Below, piece by piece: positions 52,935 to 63,700 of a DNA stretch of 64,000 nucleotides; the stretch's first letter is position 1, and the number at the start of each line of letters is the position of its first letter. Location: positions 788,827 through 852,826 of the forward strand of contig BDGG01000006.1 of the NCBI GenBank assembly GCA_001949185.1, written 5' to 3'. The stretch comes from Ramazzottius varieornatus (Eukaryota; Tardigrada; Eutardigrada; Parachela; Ramazzottiidae). Under the pieces are notes generated by a model that worked only from the letters and a program-made list of their open reading frames with translations, was not told the DNA's origin and made no database searches. A program made the translations under genes and the position numbers.

Positions 52935-53924
52935 CTATTCCGGTGGAATGTCCAGGCCGGCCAGATGCGACGGAGCGCCCTTCAGCAACCAGCGAAAAAC
53001 CACCCCCAAAGTTGAATCCAATGTCCGTGCGCCCTTAAGGTCAAGGTTGTAATGCCAATAGGAATGGAAGGCCGGCAGTGTCTCCCAATTCTCTGCCTCG
53101 ACCACTCCACTTGGGTGATCGCATACGCCATTGACGACCAAAGCCGTCTCTTTATTCTTCTGAAGCACATTCCACGGCTCCTGACCACTGTTACACAACC
53201 AACAGTTTGGATTGTACCTCTTGCGATAAGATTCCTCCAGCACCAATTGCGGATAACGTGCGTGAGGCTGTTGACAGCCCAGAAAGCCTGCGTTGAGCCG
53301 GTCCACTTCGTGACAAACGATACAAGGGTGTTGTTGCATTAGCCATCGCAGTAACGTCCCGTTAATGACGTAAACATCAAAGTCCAGGACCAGTCCTCCG
53401 TACTCCTCCACAGACTGCAATTTGCGAATGTCCGCTTCGTGTTGTATGGTGCCGATGGCTTTATTGTTCATCTTCTTCTGAAGTCCGACTTTAATAACTT
53501 CCACCAGCGGCCAACGAATCGTCATATTCAGCAGAGAATCGCACTGCACCAACGGATTCAATGAGGCATTGTTGGTGTGAATCAGTATCCGATCTGGTTC
53601 CAAGTTTAGCGCTGCGGAGTAAGCGCCCAAACAGCCCAGGAAGTTTAGAGGCCGTGGCTTGGCTGGGTTGTCGTATAAATGAACGTAGTTGACTGTCAGG
53701 TTGGCTTTTTCAGATGCTGGCATCCGCACTTTTAATTCTTCCAGACGGTGCTGTGTATCATCATCTGCAATCTCCGGCCCAAATATAACCCGTATAGGTT
53801 CCCATTTCCATTGGTTAGGCGACTGCAACTCACAAGAGTGAAACCTCGTGCCCAAGTAAAAGATAACTAGAGCCGCTACTGATATCGACAGGACAAGCGT
53901 TTTCTTACCCACAGGTGATACCAT
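52935..53924 (-). CDS. Type II membrane glycosyltransferase with DXD (Gly_transf_sug type)
   Basis: Single-exon gene, 329 aa, from ATG 53924. Residues 9-26 are an N-terminal signal anchor (TLVLSISVAALVIFYLG), placing the catalytic part in the Golgi lumen. The core EYGGLVLDFDVYVINGTLLR (DFD at 181-183) is the metal- and nucleotide-sugar-binding DXD region of the Gly_transf_sug/alpha-1,4-glycosyltransferase group. Downstream NAGFLGCQQPHARYP and FHSYWHYNL fit the same fold. Three NxT/S sites precede or follow the DXD. Donor and acceptor sugars cannot be predicted. Lack of introns in an intron-rich region could mean retroposition or an ordinary single-exon family. Confidence 0.78.
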   Translation of the reverse strand: MVSPVGKKTLVLSISVAALVIFYLGTRFHSCELQSPNQWKWEPIRVIFGPEIADDDTQHRLEELKVRMPASEKANLTVNYVHLYDNPAKPRPLNFLGCLGAYSAALNLEPDRILIHTNNASLNPLVQCDSLLNMTIRWPLVEVIKVGLQKKMNNKAIGTIQHEADIRKLQSVEEYGGLVLDFDVYVINGTLLRWLMQQHPCIVCHEVDRLNAGFLGCQQPHARYPQLVLEESYRKRYNPNCWLCNSGQEPWNVLQKNKETALVVNGVCDHPSGVVEAENWETLPAFHSYWHYNLDLKGARTLDSTLGVVFRWLLKGAPSHLAGLDIPPE

Positions 53925-55127
53925 GGTCGAGTTGAGTCTACGTGGTCGTATCGATACCCAAAAAAGGATATAATATAATTATAACCTCGTACACATACGG
54001 GAAAACTTTTTAGGGCGTTCTCAGTGGGGAAGTGGCAGTGGTTTACGAGTCTGCACGCGGAATCACTACGCAGTTTTGAGGTATGGAGAAGGGAGTGGTG
54101 AACTCAAGGGATTATCAGTGCAAGATTAAAAGGTTAGTCATTCAAATGCTAACGGCTGCGCGTAGTATGTGTAGATTCCAGTTGTTGCTGTCTGTTACCG
54201 CTGTTCCGTATCTAAAGATTAGGATATCTGTTCCGGACCTATAGTTGGTCATATGGAAGCGGTGGACACTATGAGTCTGCGGCTGGTGAATTTGATGGAG
54301 CAAGTCTACTCTCACATGGGTTTTGTCAAATAAAAAACGGATTTTTCAAAGTTTTCCAAATTGTTCAGGAGACGCATTTTTAGATTTTGCGTTCAGGTGT
54401 CCAACTGAAGGTACTGGTGTAGGTTTGTAGGCAACGTAATGGCCTATCGAAACTACGTGACAGAAGTCCTGTCCGACAATTAGTGAAAACATTATGGAAG
54501 GAAGAAAATTGGGGTCCAGTATTCCACTCCTTCATAGACTTCACGCATGACGTCATCCATCGCGTAAAGCACCTCCAAAGAGACGGACAGGAACAGCTGT
54601 CTGCACTGGGTTGAACTTGACGCCTATAATGACGTCATGTGTGAATTCTGTGATGCCGTGCAAGGTAGGTAGAACTGACCACTGTAAAATATCACAGGTG
54701 GAAATTCTTTGAAAAATTGTTTCTTCAAATCTAATCATGTCATTCCGCACAGTTGGTACCACTGAAAAGCCCGAATTTTTCTTCACAACCCTACGTTAAA
54801 AAAGCAACATTCGGAAGTATTGCGAAAAATCCGTTTTGTATTTGACAAAACCCACATATGACATATCAGAGAAATTCAAGTCTATGTGACGCTTGTTTTT
54901 GCTACCTGACACTTCCGAGGTATATTCCAAATTGATCAGGAAACGAGTTTTTCTGGAGGGGTGTTAGTCGAACTCTCCAAACTGCTTATGCAGTTATCTG
55001 GAGCATGCCCTAAAGTATCAAATGCTGGAGACATGCGAGAAACGAATGGATGGGGAAATTGTTGCGGAAATGTCCATGTAGGGAAGAAAACTGAAAGAGA
55101 GTTCTTTGCACCAATTTTCCATGCATG
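53925..55127. other. Intergenic, promoter side of the glycosyltransferase gene
   Basis: No gene recognised. It contains one foldback element. Confidence 0.4.
54317..54854. repeat. Foldback element, about 540 bp
   Basis: Left TGGGTTTTGTCAAAT followed by AAAAACGGATTTTTC is mirrored at the right by GAAAAATCCGTTTTGTATTT and GACAAAACCCA. Inner TGACGTCAT words are also inverted (54552 and 54631). No clear target duplication. Confidence 0.7.
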
Positions 55128-55135
55128 GTTTGCAG

Positions 55136-57976
55136 TAGAGTAGGGAATTGGATCGCGCGGCGGGTCCACGCGGAAGCGGGCGATGGTTACCGCCCGCTTC
55201 CGCCCTGGAATCTGCTGAAATTGTTACCGCTTGGACTCGCTTAGTATTTGATGTGACTGTTTTCCGCCCGCCCCGCGTCGATGATAATTACGATAAATGT
55301 TTAAAAGTAAATCTTGTTGCGTCACATTGCGAACAATCTATATGATAGGCAACCACAGGAAACTGTTGTCGTATGTACAGTTGGGTTTGTTTGTACTGTA
55401 AGATCCATGAGTTGAATGTTATAAACGCAAGTTCGGCAATGTATTCCTTAAATTCGCGAATTCATGTTTTCATTCTTGATTTCTGTTTGGTCTTTATTAT
55501 TGCACATGATCTTGACTGCCACAGATTTATTGTACTTTCAGGTCAGACGATGAGATGGAAGATATTGCCGAAGAGGAGGAGATCGAGCTCACAAGTGCCG
55601 GAATTCCGCAGAAGAGAAAGAAACACAGTGTGTCAGGAAAAACCAAAGCCGTAAAGCGTGCAATCCGCAGCACTGAGCTGACCAGAGAGAAGGTAGTGAA
55701 AGGCATCAGAGATGGTGTTTACGACAGAAAAGCGAATGAAGGTGGAAGAAGTGAGATCTGGCGAGCGTTTTCCAAAGTTGTGACAAGCGACACTAAAAAA
55801 GAACTCGACTTCGTGTCCTGCAATAAATGTCATCATGTCTACTCTCATAAAGTAAACTCTGGAACGACGGCGTTGGCAAACCATGTGGTGAGTTGCAAAG
55901 GGAAAAGCGGCGGTCCAATGGATCGCTATGTCAGAAACGTCGATGGGATATCCAAGGAAAACCAGAAGATCGTTTCGGATGCTCTCGCTCAGTAAGTCCG
56001 AATTCAGAGTTAAATAACCATCGTAATCAGGCGTAATACGTGTTATATACAGGTATTGTGCGATGGACTCAAGAGTTTTTCGGGAATGTGAAGGAGAAGG
56101 ATTTCAGAAAGTAATCGATGCTGTTATCTACGTAGCAAAGAGACACAAAGGTGTTCTGGAAGCGAAGGATCTCATGCCCACGGCCAAGACTGTTAGCAGT
56201 CACGTCACAAGTCAAGCCCGCGCACTGCGGGAAAAAGACGGGCCCCGAGTAAAAGATATCCTTCTGAACCGAGGTGGCTGCATCACATTGGATGGGTGGA
56301 CCGAAGATTACACCAAGACGAAGTAAATCGGGTTTACCCTGCATTACACTGAAGATTATGCTCTCAAAGAGCAGCTTCTATCAACAGCCGAATACGACTG
56401 TTCTAAAAGTCAGGAAGGTGAGAAATAATGTCAAACGAGATATTTCTTATAACCAAATACGCAATAACTTTATACTACTTTATTATTTCAGCTGAAGAAA
56501 TACGAGATTTTGTGGTCAAGAAACTTTCTGAATTCAGTTTATCCGAGGAGGATTGCAAGAACGTGACATTCGTCGGTGATGCGGCGCCGAACATGATTAA
56601 ATCATTCAACCTCAAGAATCGAGCACCTATGAAGCGCATTAGCTGTGCTTGCCACATGCTGAACACTTGTCTTGCGAATGCAGTGAACCGTAGACCCAAC
56701 TCCCAATTCAAACTCAGTGACGATGGACTACCAGTGCTGAAGTTGTTTCAGCAATGCAAAGAGCTGGTGACCTACTGTAAGCAAGCTTACCTGTTTCGAG
56801 AGTTGTCAGCAGCTCCCAAGCAATCTGTCGATACTCGATGGAATTCCAACTTGGACATGCTAGACTCAATCATTCGAATTTATGAAGAATTAGGAGACCT
56901 TCTTCAAGCACGGGACGAAGAAGATAAGCTACCGGGACCGCTAGGTTTTCTGCAGGCTGTTGCAGATCTTTTGCGGCCTTTTAAGACTGCCACCGAAGCC
57001 CTAAGCGCAGCCACGAGTCCAACCTTACAGTTAGTCGTAGAACACTTTCTCGAAATACGAAGTCATGTGAAGAACCCCCTTGCGCCGGAGTATCATGATC
57101 TGCCTTAGTACAGAGCACTTCAAGCTTATCAGGTACAGTAAGTTTTCTGAATTCAGATAGATAGTTGCTCAATTATTGATTCAAGTTTCCAATCCACAGG
57201 TTCAACTTCAAAAATGTGCTGAAGCCAAGCTTACTGCCGACGAGTACCACAAAGTAGCAGTCTTTTTGGATCCAGCCATGAAAGACCTGTTGATGTTCGA
57301 AGGTAAAGACAAAGAAGCTGTTCTAAACAGTGTTCGTCGGTTAAGCGGTGATACCACTTTGAGTAGTTCCCGGAATCCAAACAAAGATGAGTCCATTGCT
57401 ACCGCGTCTGAATTCAGCAAATTTCGTCGATATGCCAGCGTGAAGGAGACCAACAACTACACCGATGAAATCGCGCTTTACTTGAGCCTACCGCCGCCGC
57501 CCAGTACAAAGACAACCCGTCAGTTTTGGAAGGAACATGCAAGTGATCTACGGAAGCTTCACGCGCTAGCCCTCAATATCTTTGACATACAGGCATCAAG
57601 TACGTCGTCCGAAAGATTGTTCAGTGATACGGGTAATATTTTTACTGATAAACGTACTATGCTTGGAAGTGAAAAGCTTGATGACTTGTTGTACTTGAAA
57701 TGGAATTTAGAGTTTGCTGTATCAGAGCCAATAGTCTCTACCGTCAAGGCTAAGACTTGATAACTATGTTTCTTCCATAGTAGTTGCTTCTGAATTCAGA
57801 CTCGTTTACATTGCCTGAAGTACCGCTCACTTCCGCTTTCGCGTCGGCATTAAAGGTTTACCGCCCGCTTTCGCCTTGAGATTACCAAAAATTATTCCGC
57901 ACAGTCCAGCGTGGACAAGAATATTTTGTGAAATTCTGGTTTCCGCCAAGGAAAAGTTGAGCGGTTCCCTACTCTA
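55136..57976 (+). mobile_element. Full-length hAT transposon with perfect 8-bp TSD
   Basis: 2841 bp with 12-bp perfect terminal inverted repeats TAGAGTAGGGAA/TTCCCTACTCTA. The target duplication GTTTGCAG is at 55128-55135 and 57977-57984. Subterminal ACCGCCCGCTT(C/T)CGCC motifs occur near both ends, as expected for transposase binding sites. It encodes a BED-hAT transposase in the + direction. Confidence 0.96.
55555..57760 (+). pseudogene. hAT transposase (BED finger, RNase H-like core, hATC), two nonsense codons
   Basis: Exons 55555-55991, 56053-56417, 56492-57132, 57200-57760 are in consistent phase (668 codons with stop). The BED-type finger is at about residues 60-115, with aromatic WRAF, CNKC and H...C in LANHVVSC. 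The core has LDGWTEDYTKTK, FVGDAAPNM, CACHMLN and TRWNSNLDML. The C-terminal hATC dimerisation region has ASSTSSERLFSDTGNIFTDK and LDDLLYLKWN. TAA at 56324-56326 and TAG at 57106-57108 each interrupt clearly coding sequence, so this copy cannot make full-length protein. Termini and TSD are intact, so insertion looks fairly recent. Confidence 0.93.
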
Positions 57977-57984
57977 GTTTGCAG

Positions 57985-59577
57985 TGCGGGCCGAATCAGC
58001 TGTTTCCTGGACGCAGCTACCTGTCCTTTAGGGCTCACCGAGAACGTTGCTGACATACTATTCTACACGAAGGTGCGCGCATCCAGTTTTTCTTCCATAC
58101 ATGGAGCGGTGATGAGCCACTTTTCGGACCATGGTCAAAGGTTCATTACTGTGTCACTTGCTGTCGACTTTGAATTTGGATGTGTCTTCAAGAGCTTTAA
58201 ATGCCCATGTTCTTAGAGGGGCGAAAACTCGCCCTGTCCGGGAAGTGCCAAATAGCAAAAACCAGCGTCATGTCCATGATGCCGCAAGCCCTTTTTACAT
58301 TAGAATGACCTAATTTTGCCTGTTAACTGCCTGTTAACTTTCGCGAAATTTCGTTTTGAAGATTCTAGACTTCCGATTTCCTCCGACATCTTGTTTATCT
58401 CGTCCATTGTTGTTGCGTAAGCCATCGCTTGTTGGTCATTCGGGACACAAAGTGCCTTTGGAAGGGAGTTCGGGAGTCAGACGACGGACGGAGAAGCACG
58501 GAGTCGTTGGAAGACAAGCTTTCGCAGCTGATGCAATCACCGCAAGTTGCTCGGACATCCCGATAATCACTGCAGCTATTTCCAAGGTATCGTATGCTTC
58601 TTGATATTGTTTTCCGTACTAGAAAAGACCGTGAAGCCTCGCTGTGTTTGGCTTCTGATATCTGGAACTTCTCGCGTAGGTCTTAGGCAGCAGTCGGGAC
58701 TTGGAAACGTGCTCTTCAACGATATCGCTCCCGAATCATGCATCACTTAATCAGGTAACGATAACGTTATGCGAGTTGCATCACTTGATTTTGTACAGTT
58801 TAGGACAGGCTGAACAGCCAGAATCTATACGGATTCCTTACCACCTGGTCTTATGGTTTCCGGGCTCATCAGAGCAGATCTTTTCCTCTTATTTCGAAGT
58901 TGCTGGACCATCTCAAGTCAAGTCTGCATATCACCTGAATATCTTTGTCGTATCTTTCGTATCTTACGCTGCTTTCCTGGGTGATATCGCTTCTCCGTTG
59001 GATTTCCTGCAGCGAGCTGTTACATGCCTCGAGTGTAGTCCTGAATTTCTTGAATTTCTGCCTCCTTTCTTCTTTGTCGTTGTCTGCAGATTTGAGGAGG
59101 AGTAGAGTAGTAAACAATAAAAATCATCACTTTGGGTTTCATCAGGTTCGTGTCCCGGTAAAAACCATGAAAAATTCAGAAGTTTTTTCATGTCCCATAA
59201 ACTTATATTTCCCAGCGGTAAACCAGTAATGTCATTTTCACGCCACTTTTTGGGTTTCCTGTGGGTTTGTATCTGGACCATGGCTGAAACCTCAGCGATT
59301 CCAGGAGGTTTCAGCGACGGATTTGAAGGCCGTGGCAACAGGGTGTGTACAGTCTGTTCCAGCCAAGTTGTCCCTGCTTAATCAACAATTCACTTCTTCT
59401 GACCAAATGATGTTTCCACCTCTGTCAAACGTTTGTATCGTTACTTCGGCTCTCTGGAACCGTGTGACAACCAGAAATAGCGAAAAGCTATTGTGAGTCA
59501 GAAGACAGGTGGAAAAGTCCCACATCTGTTTTCTGCCCAATGCAAAAACATGCGCGCTAGTTGATCGGAGTGGTACT
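57985..59577. other. Intergenic, nothing recognised
   Basis: Short ORFs only, none with a recognisable domain. It contains the 3' flank of the BTB-BACK gene. Confidence 0.4.
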
Positions 59578-61794
59578 TCAGTTTTCATATTTCGAATGTA
59601 TTTCTTGCATACTGCGTATACAAAAGTTCGCTTGTTTCGCCAGAGTGAGAACTGGGAATTTTATTTTACGGCAAGAAGCAGAGTGACTGGATGTGTCAGA
59701 ACGACCTAGTTTCAAAACAAGTTTCCAAAGTGGTCTTCTTGCGGAACTTGCGCCCTCCTCTTCCCCATCGTAATATACAATACACAGTCCGGTTCTTTTC
59801 ATTTTTCCTGCCGCCTTTAGAAACTTGAGGTCCTTTTCGTTCTTGAGGCTTCCCACAAGAATCCACCCCGCTGGCTTGAAACCCGGTACAACAGCCACAT
59901 GAAGCCGCAATGTTGCCGTCTCTTCGTCATAAGAGAACGCCATATCGCCTTCCATAACGTATCTGGCCGTGGACTTCTCCAGCTTCAATTGTGCAACGAG
60001 CACCTCTGCTTCTGCGCAAGGGACGTGGCAAGGGTGTTGGTCGAAGTTCTGACCATCGACCGACAGCAAGAAAGGGTACTTCAAGTTGCGCAATTGGCGA
60101 AACTTCATGAAAATGCCAGCTGATGCTTCGGGATGGATTCGGGCGTTGGCTTGGTAGACACTAAGTGTATCACTAAAGCCAGACACGTCGCAAATCACTA
60201 TCGGCAACGTCACATCTTTACCATCCCATGCCCGATATGGCACTCGAGCCTGATCGTCGAAAGGATACGTGTCGCTCTTAGTGGATCCAAAGACTTGCTG
60301 GAAGACCAGCTTTGTCTCGATTGGCGTGATAATCTCCGCCTGAAATCAAACAAACAGCTCATCACAGAGACCCTTCGATTACTTATAATTATCGTAAACC
60401 AGCTAGAACCCGCAGATAATCCGATGTGCAGGTTCAAGTCGGTTACTTATACTTCAGCAGGACCGTCGGAAATTTCTGCGGGTGTCATTTTCGAGTAACG
60501 GATGAGGAACCGTGCCGCGTTGAGCTTCTCACGAAGCTGTTCTGGTGTAGCATTTCCACCGCAGTGGAACTTGGCCCATCTGAACATCAAAGGGATTAAC
60601 TCATTCCGACAAGTCAATTTAGTCAAAGGGACTACACAATAACGTGGGACGTTGGCAAACGGGCTAAACGCGAACGTCATCTCAAGCGGCGCACGTTTTC
60701 ATTGTTACTGACTGGAAATATGCGCCACTAGGGGAAAAACGATGATTTTCGAGTCGTTTGCAGACGTCCCATAATTACGTTATGTCTTGTTTCGCTATCT
60801 TCTCGCTTTTTGAAAACAGAAAATTGTCTTTCCACTAGAGATTTTTACACATTTTGCACATGCAGCTCACCTCAGCGACAGCTCGTACAGCTCTCTCTCC
60901 GACCAAAGGGTATCCTCCTTCGACAAAATCTGACATAGTCCCTCGTTAGTCAGCATTTCCACGTCCAACTGGCCAAGCGGACAGCATCCGTTGTTGTAGC
61001 TGTAGCAGGCCTCGGCCAGACCATGGTCGCTCAACATCAGCGCCTGTCAAGGTGAAAATAATGGAATAGTTAAATGTGGTGCGGTGACTGTTAGATGGTA
61101 CCCACTCCGATAAGGATGCTTGTGCACATCGATTTTTTGTACAGGCTGTGTGTTTTGTTCTGTTCCAAGAGCCAGGAACGACATGCGAAGTACAGCTCGG
61201 GTATGTCGTATTTCCTCGCGCACTCCATCGTTCGGAAAACGAGCCAGACATTGTCACCATAGTCGCCCACGTGAATTCGGTCGGTGTAAGGAATCTACAT
61301 GCACGAAGCGAAAATAAGAGTTACTGACCATGTGCTCATCCCGGTTCCGCGATGAACCTATTCCCTGATTTCTGAACGCTATTCTGATATGACTGCAGTC
61401 CATACCGTAGCATTTGGCGAAAAGCGGATGGATGGAGATCAGTGATTTCGATGGTTTCTTTCTTGTCGGCTACGAGTCCGTAAAACATGGCGTACATCAC
61501 CTCACTTCCCGCGGCCAAGATCAACCTGTAAAGTAATTGTCAGCTCAGTCATTTCGCTGAACTGAATTCCGTGACCAGGAAACAGAGTAAAAAAACGCCT
61601 AGACCGACACGACAATCGGATTACTTGGCACTTGGTACTAACTTGTGTGCTCCAATAGTCTCTACTTCACCTCCAGGACGTCCGACCTTGAACTGAACAT
61701 CGGCTGGAAATTCGCCGATCGATTCCAACACATGTCCAAGTCGATTGCGCACCTTTCGCATCGTCGCCTGCCAGGCTCGCTCAGTGGGCTCCAT
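59578..61794 (-). CDS. BTB-BACK domain protein (BTBD-like)
   Basis: Exons 61643-61794, 61406-61525, 61102-61294, 60871-61043, 60453-60579, 59578-60339 join in frame to 508 aa. The first two exons encode the BTB/POZ fold: FPADVQFKVG, ETIGAHKLILAAGSEVMYAM, FYG and ETIEITDLHPSAFRQMLRY. The third adds TVLAT-like NVWLVFRTMECARKYDIPEL. The fourth and fifth encode the BACK domain (LTNEGLCQILSKEDTLWSER, LYELSLRWAKFHC). The last exon is a C-terminal region with an ICDVSGF...LSVDGQNF...GWILVGS pattern that I do not assign. BTB-BACK proteins commonly act as substrate adaptors for cullin-3 ligases. It lies head-to-head with a diverged paralogue, and one hairpin repeat sits in the intron at 60.67 kb. Confidence 0.88.
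60670..60776. repeat. Hairpin repeat near the BTB-BACK gene, intron
   Basis: Single hairpin CAAGCGGCGCACGTTTTCAT...AATATGCGCCACTAGGGG with a right arm TTTCGAGTCGTTTGCAGACG. It shows the family extends beyond the first 42 kb. Confidence 0.8.
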
Positions 61795-62324
61795 CCTTAG
61801 CTGCTAGAATTCCTTGGCCGTCACGTCGTCTCGTGCTCGCTGAACAGCGTGATCGGGAGCACACAGAACCGGGTGGATGTGCGAGAATCCAGAACTATCT
61901 GAGGAAGACTGCAGTCTGCAGAATTTGCCGAAAGGCCCAAAACTTGAAAAAACTTACGTACGTGTCACGGTACGTCGGTCCGTGTACCGAAATTGGACAT
62001 TGGCCACATTGCGGTTTCCCATGGGCAATCAAAGTTTAACATCTATCATACTGATTGCTCCGGTTGATTGAGATGATTTTTGATTTAGGGTCAGTTTGGT
62101 AAGGATTGTTGACTTCGGTTGATTCTTGATTGAATTCTTGAAAATACCGTAGTTTCACCAGGGTGGGTTTTACTTTTACGGTTTACCGCGTAACTGTTCA
62201 GCTGTTCTGTTTCCGCCACTTTTGCTTGCTCATGCCTGTGGCCCTGTATACCTGACGACCTCTTTCTTTCGGTAAAACATTGCTGAGATTTATCTGAGAG
62301 TTGTCAAGGACAGCGAGGCCCAAC
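61795..62324. promoter_or_regulatory. Shared interval between head-to-head BTB genes
   Basis: 530 bp between the two divergent start codons. No TATA box or other motif recognised. Confidence 0.45.
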
Positions 62325-62623
62325 ATGGAGAAAGTTGATCGTGGATGGCAAGCGACCACCAAGAAGATACGAGATCGGATGAGACGTATGTACGAATCCA
62401 TGGCTGCTTTTCCACCCGACATTGTCTTCAGAGTAGGACGCAGAGGAGAGAAAGTGGAGGATATCGGCGCTCACAAGTAAGGTCCGAATCTGTCTGTATG
62501 TGGCTGCGCAGTGACGTTTTCGTAGCGCGGGAAGCTTTGGCTCGATTGGCATATTACAGCGACGACTGGCTTAACACTCGGCCATGGAGGCGCATGACGT
62601 CATGAGCCACCCCATGTTAGGCC

Positions 62624-63074
62624 CAGAGCATACAACCGTTCCCAATTTTGGAAACCAAACGGACTAATTCCAAAACTTTCAAAGCGGAACCGAGCGGCAA
62701 AATTCTCGTATGAGCACGAGTGAAATTGCGGAAAAAAACTGACGGTAAAAACTGAACGGAAAAAACCCTGCGAAAAGTATTTTGTACTAGCAGAGCTCAC
62801 ATCAATAGTGGTCATTTTTATCGTCAGATCGCAGTGTCTTGATGCTCTGGCTCGATTTGAGGCTGAGCTTGTCATTTGCTTTTAAGGTTAATAAAGTTGT
62901 ATGTTATCCATAGTAACAAAGTCAGCCATTTTTGAGCGGAACAGACGGAGCACTTGTAGGCCGAAAACCAAACGGACAGAAGCGGAAAAAATTTGCCTTT
63001 TCGAAAACGGAAGCGGACCAAAACTTCCGTCAGTTCCGGTTCGGTTCCGCCTAGCGGACCATTTTTATGCTCTT
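62624..63074. repeat. hAT-like non-autonomous element, 451 bp, perfect 8-bp TSD
   Basis: Ends CAGAGCATA and TATGCTCTT, flanked by GTTAGGCC at 62616-62623 and 63075-63082. The interior is rich in GCGGA/CGGAA words on both strands. It lies in the first intron of the + strand BTB paralogue. Confidence 0.87.
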
Positions 63075-63280
63075 GTTAGGCCATTTGGCTCTTGACATCA
63101 TTCGCTACTTAGACGGGCTGTCACTGTTACTTGCTGCATGTCCAAATGTTCAGTGTTGTGCAGCCGGTTAACTGCTCTTTCGTTAGGCTTATCCTTGCTG
63201 CAGGAGGCGAGGTGATGTACGCCATGTTCTACGGACTGATGGCAGAAAAGAAAGCAAAACGAGTCATCAAGATCCCGGAT

Positions 63281-63700
63281 CCGTTATTGCTTTATTCAAA
63301 CAAATAACTTTTTCTTCAGAAGAAGACCACAATGAAACAGGAAACTAAATCAAAATCAACAAGTTACGTGGACACGGTTCTTCCCTTCCCAAGATTCAAA
63401 ACGTAAAATATTTTTTCGAGTCCTTTAGTCTTCGCAGTACCCATAACACAAAAAGTATTACCTCGCTGTATGTCAAGAGACAAGAGCTGTTTGCAATATT
63501 GAAGATATCTGGTCTCAAAAGAAAACTCAACAAGCTTCTTCCTGATCGCGTTGATCAATTCCGTCGCTGCAGGTCCCCAAGATCCGAAGGTCTCGAATCC
63601 CAAAGGAACGAAGAGGTACTGTGAAGCGATGCCTTGATATTTCCACCGGCATTCCAAATGATGTTACGGTGAATATTCCGATTTGCTACCACCTTTTACC
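63281..63700 (-). pseudogene. LINE ORF2 3'-end fragment inserted in BTB exon 2
   Basis: The minus strand reads SQYLFVPLGFETFGSWGPAA and IRKKLVEFSFETRYLQ, the same RT-C-terminal signature as at 50.0-50.4 kb but a different family. Its 3' end, read on the minus strand, carries AATAAA just before the junction near 63281. Upstream parts are missing, as in 5'-truncated insertions. Confidence 0.7.

Noticed and set aside
52935-53924. Glycosyltransferase ORF as a bacterial transfer
   Set aside because: Base composition is like its neighbours, the N-terminal anchor is typical of animal Golgi enzymes, and the family is widespread in animals.
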